DNA of 64,000 bases from Desulfovibrio sp. OH1186_COT-070. GTDB taxonomy: Bacteria; Desulfobacterota; Desulfovibrionia; Desulfovibrionales; Desulfovibrionaceae. This document shows positions 55,798 to 63,905 of this stretch, in pieces; positions within the stretch are counted from its first letter, which is position 1, and every line of letters starts with the position of its first letter. The stretch spans positions 37,223-101,222 of the forward strand of contig NZ_RQYH01000011.1 in the NCBI RefSeq assembly GCF_003860215.1. Reading direction: 5' to 3'. The notes under the pieces were generated by a model. It was not told where the DNA came from. It did no database searches and saw only the letters and a program-made list of their open reading frames with translations. The position numbers and the translations under genes are program-made.

Positions 55798-56211
55798 CTA
55801 CCGCTCCCCGACTTCCCTGTACATGGCGCTCTGCGCGCCTTTTTCGGCCACGGTGACACTGTGCAGGCTGACCATGCGGGCCTGGGGATCAGCATGCCCG
55901 GCCAGTTGCGCGGCCATGCCCCGCCAGATATGCCGCGCCAGATTTTCCGACGAGGGATTCAGGCGGTCAAAGGGCGGGGTTTCGTTGAGCAGGCGGTGGT
56001 CCAGAGCTTTCAGCACTTCTTTCAGGCAGGTCTTGAGCACCTTGAAGTCCAGCAGCAGTTCCGTATCCGGCGCGAGTTGCGCGCCCTGCACGCAAACTTC
56101 CACGGAGAAATTGTGCCCGTGCATGCGCTCGCACTTGCCCGCATAGTTGCGCAGGGCATGCCCGGCGGAAAACTCGTCACGCACCGTAAGCAGCCAGAAA
56201 GCGCCGCTCAT
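55798..56211 (-). CDS. queD: 6-carboxy-5,6,7,8-tetrahydropterin synthase
   Basis: A 137-residue QueD/PTPS-family enzyme of 7-deazaguanine (queuosine) synthesis. Zinc-binding histidines are in FSAGHAL and HGHNFSVEV; the catalytic cysteine is in CERMHGHNF and the base in LDHRLLNE. Other queuosine genes (queC, queE) are not in the window. Its ATG overlaps the stop of the small membrane protein gene (ATGA). Confidence 0.92.
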   Translation of the reverse strand: MSGAFWLLTVRDEFSAGHALRNYAGKCERMHGHNFSVEVCVQGAQLAPDTELLLDFKVLKTCLKEVLKALDHRLLNETPPFDRLNPSSENLARHIWRGMAAQLAGHADPQARMVSLHSVTVAEKGAQSAMYREVGER

Positions 56212-56405
56212 GACATGATCCAGGCAATGATGAATCCCGAAACAATGACCACGGCCACAGCCAGCACAATGCGCACGTTTCTGCTCCAGGCCAGCGCTCC
56301 GCCCTCGGCCTGATCTTCTTCATCGTCCGCATCAAGGTCGGCCATGAGGGGATCCTGCGGAGGGGAAGAAGGCGGCTTGCGGATATCTTCGGGCTGCGCG
56401 GACAT
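56208..56405 (-). CDS. Small single-pass membrane protein, 65 residues
   Basis: Starts MSAQPEDIRKPPSSPPQ, then an acidic patch (LMADLDADDEEDQAEGG) and one C-terminal membrane helix (VRIVLAVAVVIVSGFIIAWIM). GACAGGAAGCTCC precedes the ATG at 56405; the frame is open upstream without that site. It overlaps queD and is likely co-expressed with it. No family is recognised. Confidence 0.65.
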   Translation of the reverse strand: MSAQPEDIRKPPSSPPQDPLMADLDADDEEDQAEGGALAWSRNVRIVLAVAVVIVSGFIIAWIMS

Positions 56406-56509
56406 GGAGCTTCCTGTCGGGTTTGTGATTGCGCGGGAGGGCCGGAGCATAGCATGTATGCCCAGGAAGTCAAAACCGTGGCGGCACGGCGTTTTTCGCC
56501 TGTTGACCC

Positions 56510-57577
56510 ATGTTTTCCTCTCTGCGAACATGCGGCATGCAGTGGCCCACAGTTACCGTCATGACCGCCTGCGGCCCGGCACAGGCCATCGCCCCGGCAG
56601 TCATCTCCGCCAGTCGTGCAACAGACATTCCCGCCTTCTATGCCCCCTGGTTTTTCAACCGGCTGCAAGCGGGGCATCTGCTCTGGACCAATCCCTTCAA
56701 CAGGCGGCCGCAGCATGTGGCCCTGACACGGGCGCGGGCGCTGGTGTTCTGGAGCAAAAATCCGGCTCCTTTGCTGCCCTTCCTCTCCCTGCCTGCAGAA
56801 AAGGGAATGGCCTGCGTTCTGCACTTCACGCTCAATGACTATGAGGATGAGGGATGGGAGCCGCATCTGCCGCCTCTGGAACAGCGCGTGGAGACCTTTC
56901 GCCGTCTGGCGCGCCTGCTGGGGCCGGAAAGGCTCGTCTGGCGTTTTGACCCTCTGCTGCTGGCCGGTCATCTGGCCCATGCCCCGGACGCCTGCAAGCT
57001 GCTGCTGGACAAGGTGGAGCGCGTGGGCAGGGCCATCGTTGGCTGCACCCGAACCCTCATCTTCAGTTTTGCCGACATTGCGGACTACCGCAAGGCGCAG
57101 TGCTCCCTGCGCCGCAACGGGCTTGCCTGGCGGGATTTCACCCTTCCGGAAACCGCCTTTGTGGCTCAGGGCATGGCGCGCATTGCCGCATCTCTGGGCA
57201 TGCAGGCCCGCGCCTGCGGCGAGGCGACCGACCTTGCGGCCTGGGGGGTGGCACGGGCCGCCTGCCTGGATCCGGAACTGCTGCTCCGCGCCACGGGCAG
57301 GCATCCGGACATGCTGCAAACGGCAGGCGCGCATTTGCCCTCCCTGCCCGGCCTGCCGCCCGCTCGCGGCTTTCGCCGCGACAGGGGGCAGCGCCCGCAC
57401 TGCCGTTGCCTGCCTGCCAAGGATGTGGGGCAGTACGACACCTGCCCCCACGGCTGCGTGTATTGCTACGCCACCCGCTCGCGCCAGACCGCACTGGCCC
57501 GTTGGCAGACCCACGATCCCCGTGCGGAAAGCATTGCGCCCACAGCGCACTTTCAACGCAGGGACGGGGCCAGCTAA
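56510..57577 (+). CDS. DUF1848 protein, radical-SAM-like
   Basis: A protein of up to 355 residues. It has VISASRATDIPAFYAPWFFN and RALVFWSKNPAPL near the N-terminus and ends with a cysteine-rich motif, CRCLPAKDVGQYDTCPHGC then VYCYA, as in DUF1848 proteins, which probably bind a [4Fe-4S] cluster. No function is established. The start is uncertain: ATGs at 56510, 56537 and 56561 have no clear ribosome site, and the family homology begins around residue 30. Confidence 0.8.
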   Translation: MFSSLRTCGMQWPTVTVMTACGPAQAIAPAVISASRATDIPAFYAPWFFNRLQAGHLLWTNPFNRRPQHVALTRARALVFWSKNPAPLLPFLSLPAEKGMACVLHFTLNDYEDEGWEPHLPPLEQRVETFRRLARLLGPERLVWRFDPLLLAGHLAHAPDACKLLLDKVERVGRAIVGCTRTLIFSFADIADYRKAQCSLRRNGLAWRDFTLPETAFVAQGMARIAASLGMQARACGEATDLAAWGVARAACLDPELLLRATGRHPDMLQTAGAHLPSLPGLPPARGFRRDRGQRPHCRCLPAKDVGQYDTCPHGCVYCYATRSRQTALARWQTHDPRAESIAPTAHFQRRDGAS

Positions 57578-57610
57578 TCCGCCCCCCCAAAGGTAGCCTT
57601 TGAAAGCAGA

Positions 57611-58100
57611 ATAGGTGTAAGCGGATACACAGTTGCGGACTGAGGTCGTGCAGGAAGCACTTGCAAAAAGCGGTGAGGCCGTCTCTGCGTGCAGAGATCG
57701 CCAAAGAAGGCGTGAATGAGAAGAAAATGATATTGCAAGCATGCGCATCGTTCAGCATCAGCACACACTGCTTTCGGCATGAGGCGAAGCGCATAGACGA
57801 CAATGCCGGAGTCGCGGAACTGCTTTTGGCCCTCACCCGGGCTCAGTGCAATTGGGGATTTGCCCTGTGCTTTTTGTTCCTGCGCAACGTCAAGGGCTGC
57901 GGCTGGAACCACAAACGCGTATACCGCATTTAGCGGGAGCTTGAACTGAATTTGCGGATAAAGTGGAAAAATCCGGAACAACTGGCGGTTCCTGAAACCG
58001 CGAATCAGGCATGGTCAATGGACTTTATGCGCAACCAGCTTCAAGATGGCCGCTGTATCCGCCTCTTGAACGGCATGGAGACTTTGACCGTTTCCGTTTT
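57611..58100 (+). pseudogene. Decayed IS3-family transposase (OrfB remnant)
   Basis: The region translates to pieces of an IS3-type transposase: LRTEVVQEAL, then (after a one-base shift near 57663) KAVRPSLRAEIAKEG, NWGFALCFLFLRNVKG with WNHKRVYRI, an in-frame TAG at 57931, RELELNLRIK, VPETANQAWSMDFM and, in another frame near 58075, a remnant of the DDFNRE region. It is cut off just before the GntR gene. No ends or target duplication can be made out. The 532-bp gap between DUF1848 and gntR otherwise holds nothing I can name. Confidence 0.75.
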
Positions 58101-58109
58101 TCGGGGGGA

Positions 58110-58763
58110 TTACACTGCTTCCTTGCCCCCAAGACGGCTGTAGAGGTACTTCAGGCCGATGGTCATATTGGCCTCAAGGTTACTGAAAAGTTTTTCTTCG
58201 TCTTTTTCCCGGATGGCATCCACTATGTTCTGGTGATGGAGGATGGATTCTTCACGGTAGTCATAACCATAGATATGGGTGTTGAGGAAGATATCGATAT
58301 GTTCGTTCAGGATATTAATGATGTCCTGTATGTGTGGCATGTTGGCGATGGTATACAGGTAGGCGTGAAATTTCCGGTCGTGGAAATAGAAATTTTGCGG
58401 GATGTTGATTTCCTTCAGAGAAGTGTTGACCATTTTCTGAAGGCTGGAAAGATGGTGTGTGTTGGCCTTGCTCATGGCTTCGGCTATGGCCAGCCTTTCG
58501 ATGGTCAGGCGCGTTGTGTAAATGTATTCCAGCTCCTGAAGGGAGGGGGGCGATTTAACAATGGCCCCCTTGAAAGGGATGTTCTCGATAAGCCCCGAGC
58601 GATCAAGGCGCATCAGAGCATCACGGATCGGACCTCTTCCCAGTCCCAGTTTCTGTTCCAGTTCCGAAAGAATCAGTCGTGACCCGGGTAAAAACTCCCC
58701 GGACAGTATACCGTCCCGAATCATTTTGTAGGCAATCAAGGACTTAGTGGTGGATTTTTTCAT
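58110..58763 (-). CDS. GntR family regulator, FCD (FadR) subgroup
   Basis: A 217-residue regulator: N-terminal winged helix (MIRDGILSGEFLPGSRLILS, LGRGPIRDALMRLDRSGL) and a C-terminal FCD ligand domain with metal-site histidines (FHAYLY, HHQNIVDAI). Members usually repress catabolic or transport genes until a small acid or sugar acid binds. Originally divergent to the TRAP transporter genes, which it probably controls; an IS1595-type element now lies 27 bp before its start codon. The AT-rich codon use differs from the core genes. Confidence 0.85.
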   Translation of the reverse strand: MKKSTTKSLIAYKMIRDGILSGEFLPGSRLILSELEQKLGLGRGPIRDALMRLDRSGLIENIPFKGAIVKSPPSLQELEYIYTTRLTIERLAIAEAMSKANTHHLSSLQKMVNTSLKEINIPQNFYFHDRKFHAYLYTIANMPHIQDIINILNEHIDIFLNTHIYGYDYREESILHHQNIVDAIREKDEEKLFSNLEANMTIGLKYLYSRLGGKEAV

Positions 58764-58790
58764 GGACTCTAAACCATCAGATTTTTGTTT

Positions 58791-59512
58791 GGCTCTAGAC
58801 CATCAGGTCTTTGTTCTTTGACACCAAAAGCTTGAGGCTGGCGAGAAGCTGGGGCAGCGTTTGGTTGTAGCGCCATTCGCACTCCTTGAGGTGGAGTTCG
58901 AAATTTCGCTTCACGCCATTAAACTTTGCCAGACGGCGTTTTGTAAAGCTCCAAAAGGCCTCAATACCATTGATATGAACCGATTTTTCCGCAAAGTGTT
59001 TGGATTTGTTGATACGAAAATGTTTGTCGAACCCAACGTCCACCAGTCCGTCGTAGCCCTTCCAGCCGTCGGAATGGACAATGCTTTCAGGGGAAACCTT
59101 GCCCCTGATGATGGCCTGGAGCGTCTTGGCCGAGCAATCAGCGACCAGTTCAGTGTAAACCGCGCCGTCACGCTCATAGATGCCGAAAACCGGCTGCTTG
59201 AGCGTGCCCCGGCCCCTTTTGCGGGGGCCGGGGCGCCCGCGAACCCGTGCAGGGCCAAAGAAGCTTTCATCAACCTCAACCACACCAAGTATTTGTTCCT
59301 TTTGTGATACTTGGTGAAGATAAATCAACCGCCTGAAGGCCAGAAAATACCTGTTCACGGTCTTTCTGTTCAGCTTCAGGAGCAGAGCTGTTTTGGTGGC
59401 ATCGATGTCGATACAAAAGCATTCAATAATTTTTCCGGCCTTGTATCGACTTAACTTGCTGTTTTTAAACATTTTTCTAGCCTGTCAGGTTTTATCCTGA
59501 TGGTCTAGAGCC
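58791..59512. mobile_element. IS1595-family insertion sequence
   Basis: Perfect 17-bp terminal inverted repeats: GGCTCTAGACCATCAGG (58791-58807) and its complement (59496-59512) flank one transposase gene; total 722 bp. No 8-bp target duplication is evident (TTTTGTTT on the left, TTCTAAAA on the right). A second, imperfect copy of the left 26 bp lies directly outside (58765-58790). Confidence 0.8.
58795..59472 (-). CDS. IS1595-family (ISXO2-like) transposase
   Basis: A 225-residue transposase with an ISXO2-like catalytic domain: VEVDESFFGPARVRGRPG (first Asp), IVHSDGWKGY (second Asp) and HINGIEAFWSFTKRRL (Asn/Glu). The N-terminal part (LNRKTVNRYFLAFRRL) is a helix-turn-helix. The usual N-terminal zinc ribbon is absent, as in the short IS1016-like subgroup. 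The frame is intact, so the element may be active. Confidence 0.88.
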   Translation of the reverse strand: MFKNSKLSRYKAGKIIECFCIDIDATKTALLLKLNRKTVNRYFLAFRRLIYLHQVSQKEQILGVVEVDESFFGPARVRGRPGPRKRGRGTLKQPVFGIYERDGAVYTELVADCSAKTLQAIIRGKVSPESIVHSDGWKGYDGLVDVGFDKHFRINKSKHFAEKSVHINGIEAFWSFTKRRLAKFNGVKRNFELHLKECEWRYNQTLPQLLASLKLLVSKNKDLMV

Positions 59513-59740
59513 TTCTAAAAATGGACCAGTGATATTTTTAAAAATATTTTATGAAATCTTGACAAAAAGGCGGGGATCGCCCACTCTGAGCATATAAGAA
59601 AATTTCTTTTGATCAATGCCGGGACCGCTCGGCAGAAGCCTCACCACCAATATAGGGCATGGCCCCGCCAGAACGATCCGGACGTTCTGTGGTCATATCG
59701 GGCTATTTTGTTCTTCATCTCTTATTTCTATGGAGGCATC

Positions 59741-60727
59741 ATGAGAATTTTCCGTTTGATTTCCCTTTTCTGTCTGATGGCCGTGATGCTGGCTTCTGTG
59801 GGCTTTGCCGCGACGGTCATCAAAATTGCCCACCCCAACGTCCCTTCCCATCCCGAAGGTCAGGCCTTTGAACTGTTCAAATCTGACCTTGAAAAACGCT
59901 CCAAAGGCACTTTCAAGGTGCAGATTTACGACAGCTCCAAATACGGCAACTTTGACGCCGTGGTACAGGGCCTGCAGATGGGCGTGCTCCAAATGGGAGC
60001 CGATGCGCCCAACAACTTCTCTGTGTTCAACCCCAAGCTGATGATGTTCGACATGCCTTTTCTGATCCCCGACTATGAAAGTTCGGACCTGATCACTGAC
60101 GGACCTCTGGGACAGGAACTGGCGAAGGCTCTGGAAAAGAACAATATCATGGGGTTGGGATACATTGAAATTGGCTTCAGGAACATTTTTAGCAGCCGCC
60201 CTGTGCGCACGCTCGAAGACGCCCGCGATCTCAAGATTCGCTCCACCCATTCCAAGGCCCACATCGCCATCCTGAAGGCGCTGGGCATGAACCCCACCCC
60301 CGTGGCGTGGGGCGAAGTGTACACGGCTCTGCAGCAGAAAACCGTGGACGCCATCGACATCGACCTCAACCTTGCATGGTTCAACAAGTTCCCCGAAATC
60401 ACCAAGCATGTGACCATGACCAATAGCTTCTACAGCCCGCATCTCGTACTGGTTTCCACGGCCTTCTGGTCCAAGCTTGATGCGCAACGGCAGCAGTGGA
60501 TCCGAGAATCTTTCGGCGTCATGCAGAAATTCGAGCGGGAAACCATCCGCAAGAACGAAGCCATGATCAAGCAGAAAATCGTGGACCAAGGCGGCGAGAT
60601 CATCGAACTTTCCCCTGAAGAGCGTCAGCGCTGGGTAGAAGCGACCAAAAGCATTGTCAAAGACTTCGCCGATGCCGTGCCTCCCGCAGTAATTCAGGAA
60701 ATCAAGGATACCGTTCGTAAAAAGTAA
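59741..60727 (+). CDS. dctP: TRAP transporter substrate-binding protein (DctP family)
   Basis: A 328-residue periplasmic binding protein: signal peptide (LISLFCLMAVMLASVGFAA), then KIAHPNVPSHPEGQAFELF, QMGVLQMGADAPNNFSVF, and the ligand Arg in LKIRSTHSKAH. The family binds organic acids such as dicarboxylates, sialic acid or sulfonates; the ligand here is unknown. TATGGAGGCATC precedes the ATG at 59741. A short GC hairpin (60734-60752) follows, which may keep its level above the permease subunits. Confidence 0.92.
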   Translation: MRIFRLISLFCLMAVMLASVGFAATVIKIAHPNVPSHPEGQAFELFKSDLEKRSKGTFKVQIYDSSKYGNFDAVVQGLQMGVLQMGADAPNNFSVFNPKLMMFDMPFLIPDYESSDLITDGPLGQELAKALEKNNIMGLGYIEIGFRNIFSSRPVRTLEDARDLKIRSTHSKAHIAILKALGMNPTPVAWGEVYTALQQKTVDAIDIDLNLAWFNKFPEITKHVTMTNSFYSPHLVLVSTAFWSKLDAQRQQWIRESFGVMQKFERETIRKNEAMIKQKIVDQGGEIIELSPEERQRWVEATKSIVKDFADAVPPAVIQEIKDTVRKK

Positions 60728-60778
60728 CTGACCGGGGCTCTTTCGGGGCCCCCACCCTCTCAAAAAGAAGGTGCCGCG

Positions 60779-61261
60779 ATGTTCCATTTTCTTGATCGGT
60801 TCGAAGAAACGTTTTCCTCATTTCTTCTAACCTTGATGTCCGTGGCGATCATCCTGCAGGTTTTTTTTCGCTACTGCGTCTCCCACTCTCTCGATTGGCC
60901 GGAGGAACTGGGTAGATACCTTTTCATCGCCCTCGTTTATATCGGCTCAGGATACGCGGAACGCGAGAACAAGCATCTGGCCATCACCATCCTATGCACG
61001 AGCGGAGGTGCGTGGTGCGCGAGATATCTGCCTCTCGTGGCGCTGGGAGTGACGGCGACCTTTTGCGGGATGATGACGGTGTGGGGCGTGAACATGACCT
61101 ATTTTGTCTGGAAGACCGGACAGGTCGCCCCCGCCATGCAGTTTCCCATGTGGATAGTCTACGCTTGCCTACCCTTGGGCATGACCTGCATGGGCATCCG
61201 GGCGCTCATCAAATTTTTTCGTCAGCTTTCTCTGAACAGACCCCAAGGGTCACAGGAGTAG
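60779..61261 (+). CDS. dctQ: TRAP transporter small permease (DctQ family)
   Basis: A 160-residue membrane protein with four helices, including FRYCVSHSLDWPEELGRYLF (the conserved W-EE motif of DctQ) and GYAERENKHLAITIL. It pairs with the large permease to import the DctP-bound ligand with sodium. It follows dctP by 51 bp and precedes dctM by five bases. Confidence 0.9.
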   Translation: MFHFLDRFEETFSSFLLTLMSVAIILQVFFRYCVSHSLDWPEELGRYLFIALVYIGSGYAERENKHLAITILCTSGGAWCARYLPLVALGVTATFCGMMTVWGVNMTYFVWKTGQVAPAMQFPMWIVYACLPLGMTCMGIRALIKFFRQLSLNRPQGSQE

Positions 61262-61266
61262 TGGCT

Positions 61267-62538
61267 ATGGAATGGCCTATTGCCTTGGCCGCAATCGCAT
61301 TGGTCGCTCTCCTTATCTTGAGTGTGCCCATCGGCGTGGCCATCGGTTCAAGCGTTGTTGTCGCGGTGATGGCGGGGGATTTGCCCGCTGAGTTTTTACT
61401 GCAGAAACTTGTGCTCTCTCTGGATTCCTTTCCTCTGCTTGCGGTGCCCTTCTTCATCCTTTCTGGAGAGATCATGCAGAAAGGGAGCATGGCACAATCG
61501 CTGCTCGCCTTTTCCAAATGCTTGTTGGGGCATATCAGGGGCGGCCTCGCGCACGTCTCCATCCTCACGAGCATGTTTTACGGCGCGCTAAGCGGGTCCG
61601 CACCCGCCACCGTAGCCGCGGTGGGCGGCATCATGATCCCGGCGATGGAGAGGGAAAGCTACAGCAAAGACTTCGCATCCGCCGTCAATACGGCCTCGGG
61701 CTGCCTCGGGGTAATGATTCCTCCCTCGGTACCCCTTATCATCTACGGCACTACGGCCAACGTCTCTGTGGGTGATCTGTTCATCGGCGGCATTTTTCCC
61801 GGCATTTTCATTGGGCTTTTGCTGATGGTGACGAGCTACATCATCGCACGGCGGACGCAGACCGGGAACAAGGCCGCCCGCGCCCCGTGGCGTGAAACCC
61901 TCACGGCCTTTTCACGTGCCAAGTACGCACTGGTGGTGCCGGTCCTCGTCCTTGGCGGCATCTACGGTGGCATCACGACCCCCACAGAAGCAGGTGCCAT
62001 CGCCGTCACCTATGGCTTCATCACCGAAGGCCTGATTCTGAAGACCCTGACATGGAAAGATGTCGTCGACATTTTTAAGAGTTCTTGCCTAACCACCGCG
62101 TCCATCTTTATCGTGGTGGCCACGGCTTCGGCCCTTGGGCAGCTGCTCATGATCTACAATATCCCCGATCTCGTCGTCCAAGTGCTTTCCGGCCTGACCG
62201 GGAGCAAGTACATCCTGCTCACGGCCATCATCGTGCTCCTGCTGATCATGGGTACGTTCATGGACGCGCTGGCCAACATTCTTATTCTCACGCCGCTCCT
62301 CCAGCCCTTGGTCACGGCGGCGGGCATCGACATGACCCATTTCGGAATCATCATGATCGTCGCTGTCTCCATCGGCTTCCTGACCCCGCCCGTAGGAGTG
62401 AACCTTTTCGTCGCCTGCGGCATTTCCGGAATTTCCATCGAACGACTGAGCGTGGCGGTACTTCCCTTCGTGGGCGTCATGATCGTGGGGCTTCTCGTGC
62501 TCGCCTTCGTTCCACAATTCTCACTGTTCCTGCTCTGA
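61267..62538 (+). CDS. dctM: TRAP transporter large permease (DctM family)
   Basis: A 423-residue permease with about 12 helices. Signatures are SFPLLAVPFFILSGEIM, GALSGSAPATVAAVGGIMIP, IPPSVPLIIYG, TPTEAGAIAV and LTPPVGVNLFVACGI. It carries out sodium-coupled uptake. The ATG at 61267 has AGGAG from the dctQ end upstream. The next gene starts seven bases after its stop. Confidence 0.93.
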   Translation: MEWPIALAAIALVALLILSVPIGVAIGSSVVVAVMAGDLPAEFLLQKLVLSLDSFPLLAVPFFILSGEIMQKGSMAQSLLAFSKCLLGHIRGGLAHVSILTSMFYGALSGSAPATVAAVGGIMIPAMERESYSKDFASAVNTASGCLGVMIPPSVPLIIYGTTANVSVGDLFIGGIFPGIFIGLLLMVTSYIIARRTQTGNKAARAPWRETLTAFSRAKYALVVPVLVLGGIYGGITTPTEAGAIAVTYGFITEGLILKTLTWKDVVDIFKSSCLTTASIFIVVATASALGQLLMIYNIPDLVVQVLSGLTGSKYILLTAIIVLLLIMGTFMDALANILILTPLLQPLVTAAGIDMTHFGIIMIVAVSIGFLTPPVGVNLFVACGISGISIERLSVAVLPFVGVMIVGLLVLAFVPQFSLFLL

Positions 62539-62545
62539 GATCATT

Positions 62546-63793
62546 ATGGAACTGAGGCCCTCTGCGTGCCAAAAAGGAATGATCGGCATCGCCGGTCATG
62601 TGGGTGTGGGACACGCTTTTTCCCATTCCGGCTTTTTCCAGGAGGATTCTGGTGGCTTCGCCGTCCTCTTGACGCTGCTTGACCGGGCTTGCCCGCTTGA
62701 TATTGAAATCGCCTCCGTCAGGGTGCTGGATGGCGAGCATGTGGTGGTGACAACGCGAGGGGGCGGCACCGGGTCGGCGTGGGCGCTGCACGGCTTCACC
62801 CCCTATGAGGAGAGCCTGATGCAACAGGCTGTCAGGCAACGTTGCGCCGCGCCCCAGACGCTGGCCAGCCTTATTTTCGGAAGAGTCTACGGGCAGGGAG
62901 CGGGTACGCAGGCCTGTGCCTTCTGCTTGGCTGCGGCCAAGGCGATGCTCGATACTGTGCGCACCGCTTGGCCATACACACTTGCTTCGGCCCCGGAGGA
63001 CATGCCCAACAGTTGTGGCGAATATCTGGGCGGAGTGATTGATATCAACGGGATTCCCGCCTCGTGGCTGCTGACCATTAACGCCACCTGCGGTGGCATA
63101 GGGCCTAACGAGGACGCCGAGGGATGCGTTCCCATCGGCAACAAGGCACAAATCATGCGGGCACTGGACATGGAAAATACCCCCCTGCTCGTTTTGGAGG
63201 GGAAGGCGTATATGCCAACGCAGGAGCCTCCCCTTGCCCACAACGCCCTTTTCGTTCGCTGGAATGGAGAATACGATAATCCAGTTTCCGGGCAATGCTA
63301 TGAGCGAGCGGCACGCGAAAGCGGCTATCCCGTCCTTGTGCAGTCCAATACCTATCCCCGGATGGGGACGTCCCTTTCGGAAGAAACGCAGCATCTTGGA
63401 CAACGCATCGTCAGCCTCGGGGAAGCCTACGGCAAAGCGGAGACCGCTGCAGAAAAAATCGAATTGATGGCCGAGTTGGCGACCTTGTGCAGCCACGATG
63501 CCGGGGGCAGCATCTTCATGTCGGACGCTGTGCATCGCTATGCCGGAAACGGCGGATTGTGGCCGGGACTTGGGGCCATGCTGTCGCTCATCGTCACCGA
63601 GGAAGAAGCGAGGACGTGGAAGTCCCTACGCCTGACGCAGGAAGAGCTGGACATGCTGACCGATGTACTGGCGAGGGCGGCGAGCTATTTGTACGAGCGA
63701 CGAGAGGAGGCCTTGGCCTTCGTGTCCGAGCGGCGCCCGCGCATAACCGGCGAAGACCTTCTGCGTATGATTTCCCGCCGTTGTGTAAGGTAG
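62546..63793 (+). CDS. Unrecognised 415-residue protein coupled to the TRAP genes
   Basis: I do not recognise this family. There is no signal peptide or membrane helix, so it is probably cytoplasmic. Notable stretches are GIAGHVGVGHAFSHSGFFQE near the start, TTRGGGTGSAWALHGF, GGVIDINGIPASWLLTINAT and SHDAGGSIFMSDAVHRYAGN; the Gly/His-rich and acidic motifs look like an enzyme active site. Being seven bases after dctM it is probably an enzyme acting on the imported ligand. The ribosome site is weak (GAGATC), suggesting coupling to dctM. Cys-rich at 100-195 but without an Fe-S pattern. Confidence 0.75.
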   Translation: MELRPSACQKGMIGIAGHVGVGHAFSHSGFFQEDSGGFAVLLTLLDRACPLDIEIASVRVLDGEHVVVTTRGGGTGSAWALHGFTPYEESLMQQAVRQRCAAPQTLASLIFGRVYGQGAGTQACAFCLAAAKAMLDTVRTAWPYTLASAPEDMPNSCGEYLGGVIDINGIPASWLLTINATCGGIGPNEDAEGCVPIGNKAQIMRALDMENTPLLVLEGKAYMPTQEPPLAHNALFVRWNGEYDNPVSGQCYERAARESGYPVLVQSNTYPRMGTSLSEETQHLGQRIVSLGEAYGKAETAAEKIELMAELATLCSHDAGGSIFMSDAVHRYAGNGGLWPGLGAMLSLIVTEEEARTWKSLRLTQEELDMLTDVLARAASYLYERREEALAFVSERRPRITGEDLLRMISRRCVR

Positions 63794-63905
63794 TCTCGAC
63801 TTGATCTGACAGTATCCCTTGAAAAAGGGGGACTCCGTTTTGATGGAAGTATCAGACACACCCAACCGGGTGCCACGACCACGGAATTTCTCTGTGGGAA
63901 GTTAG

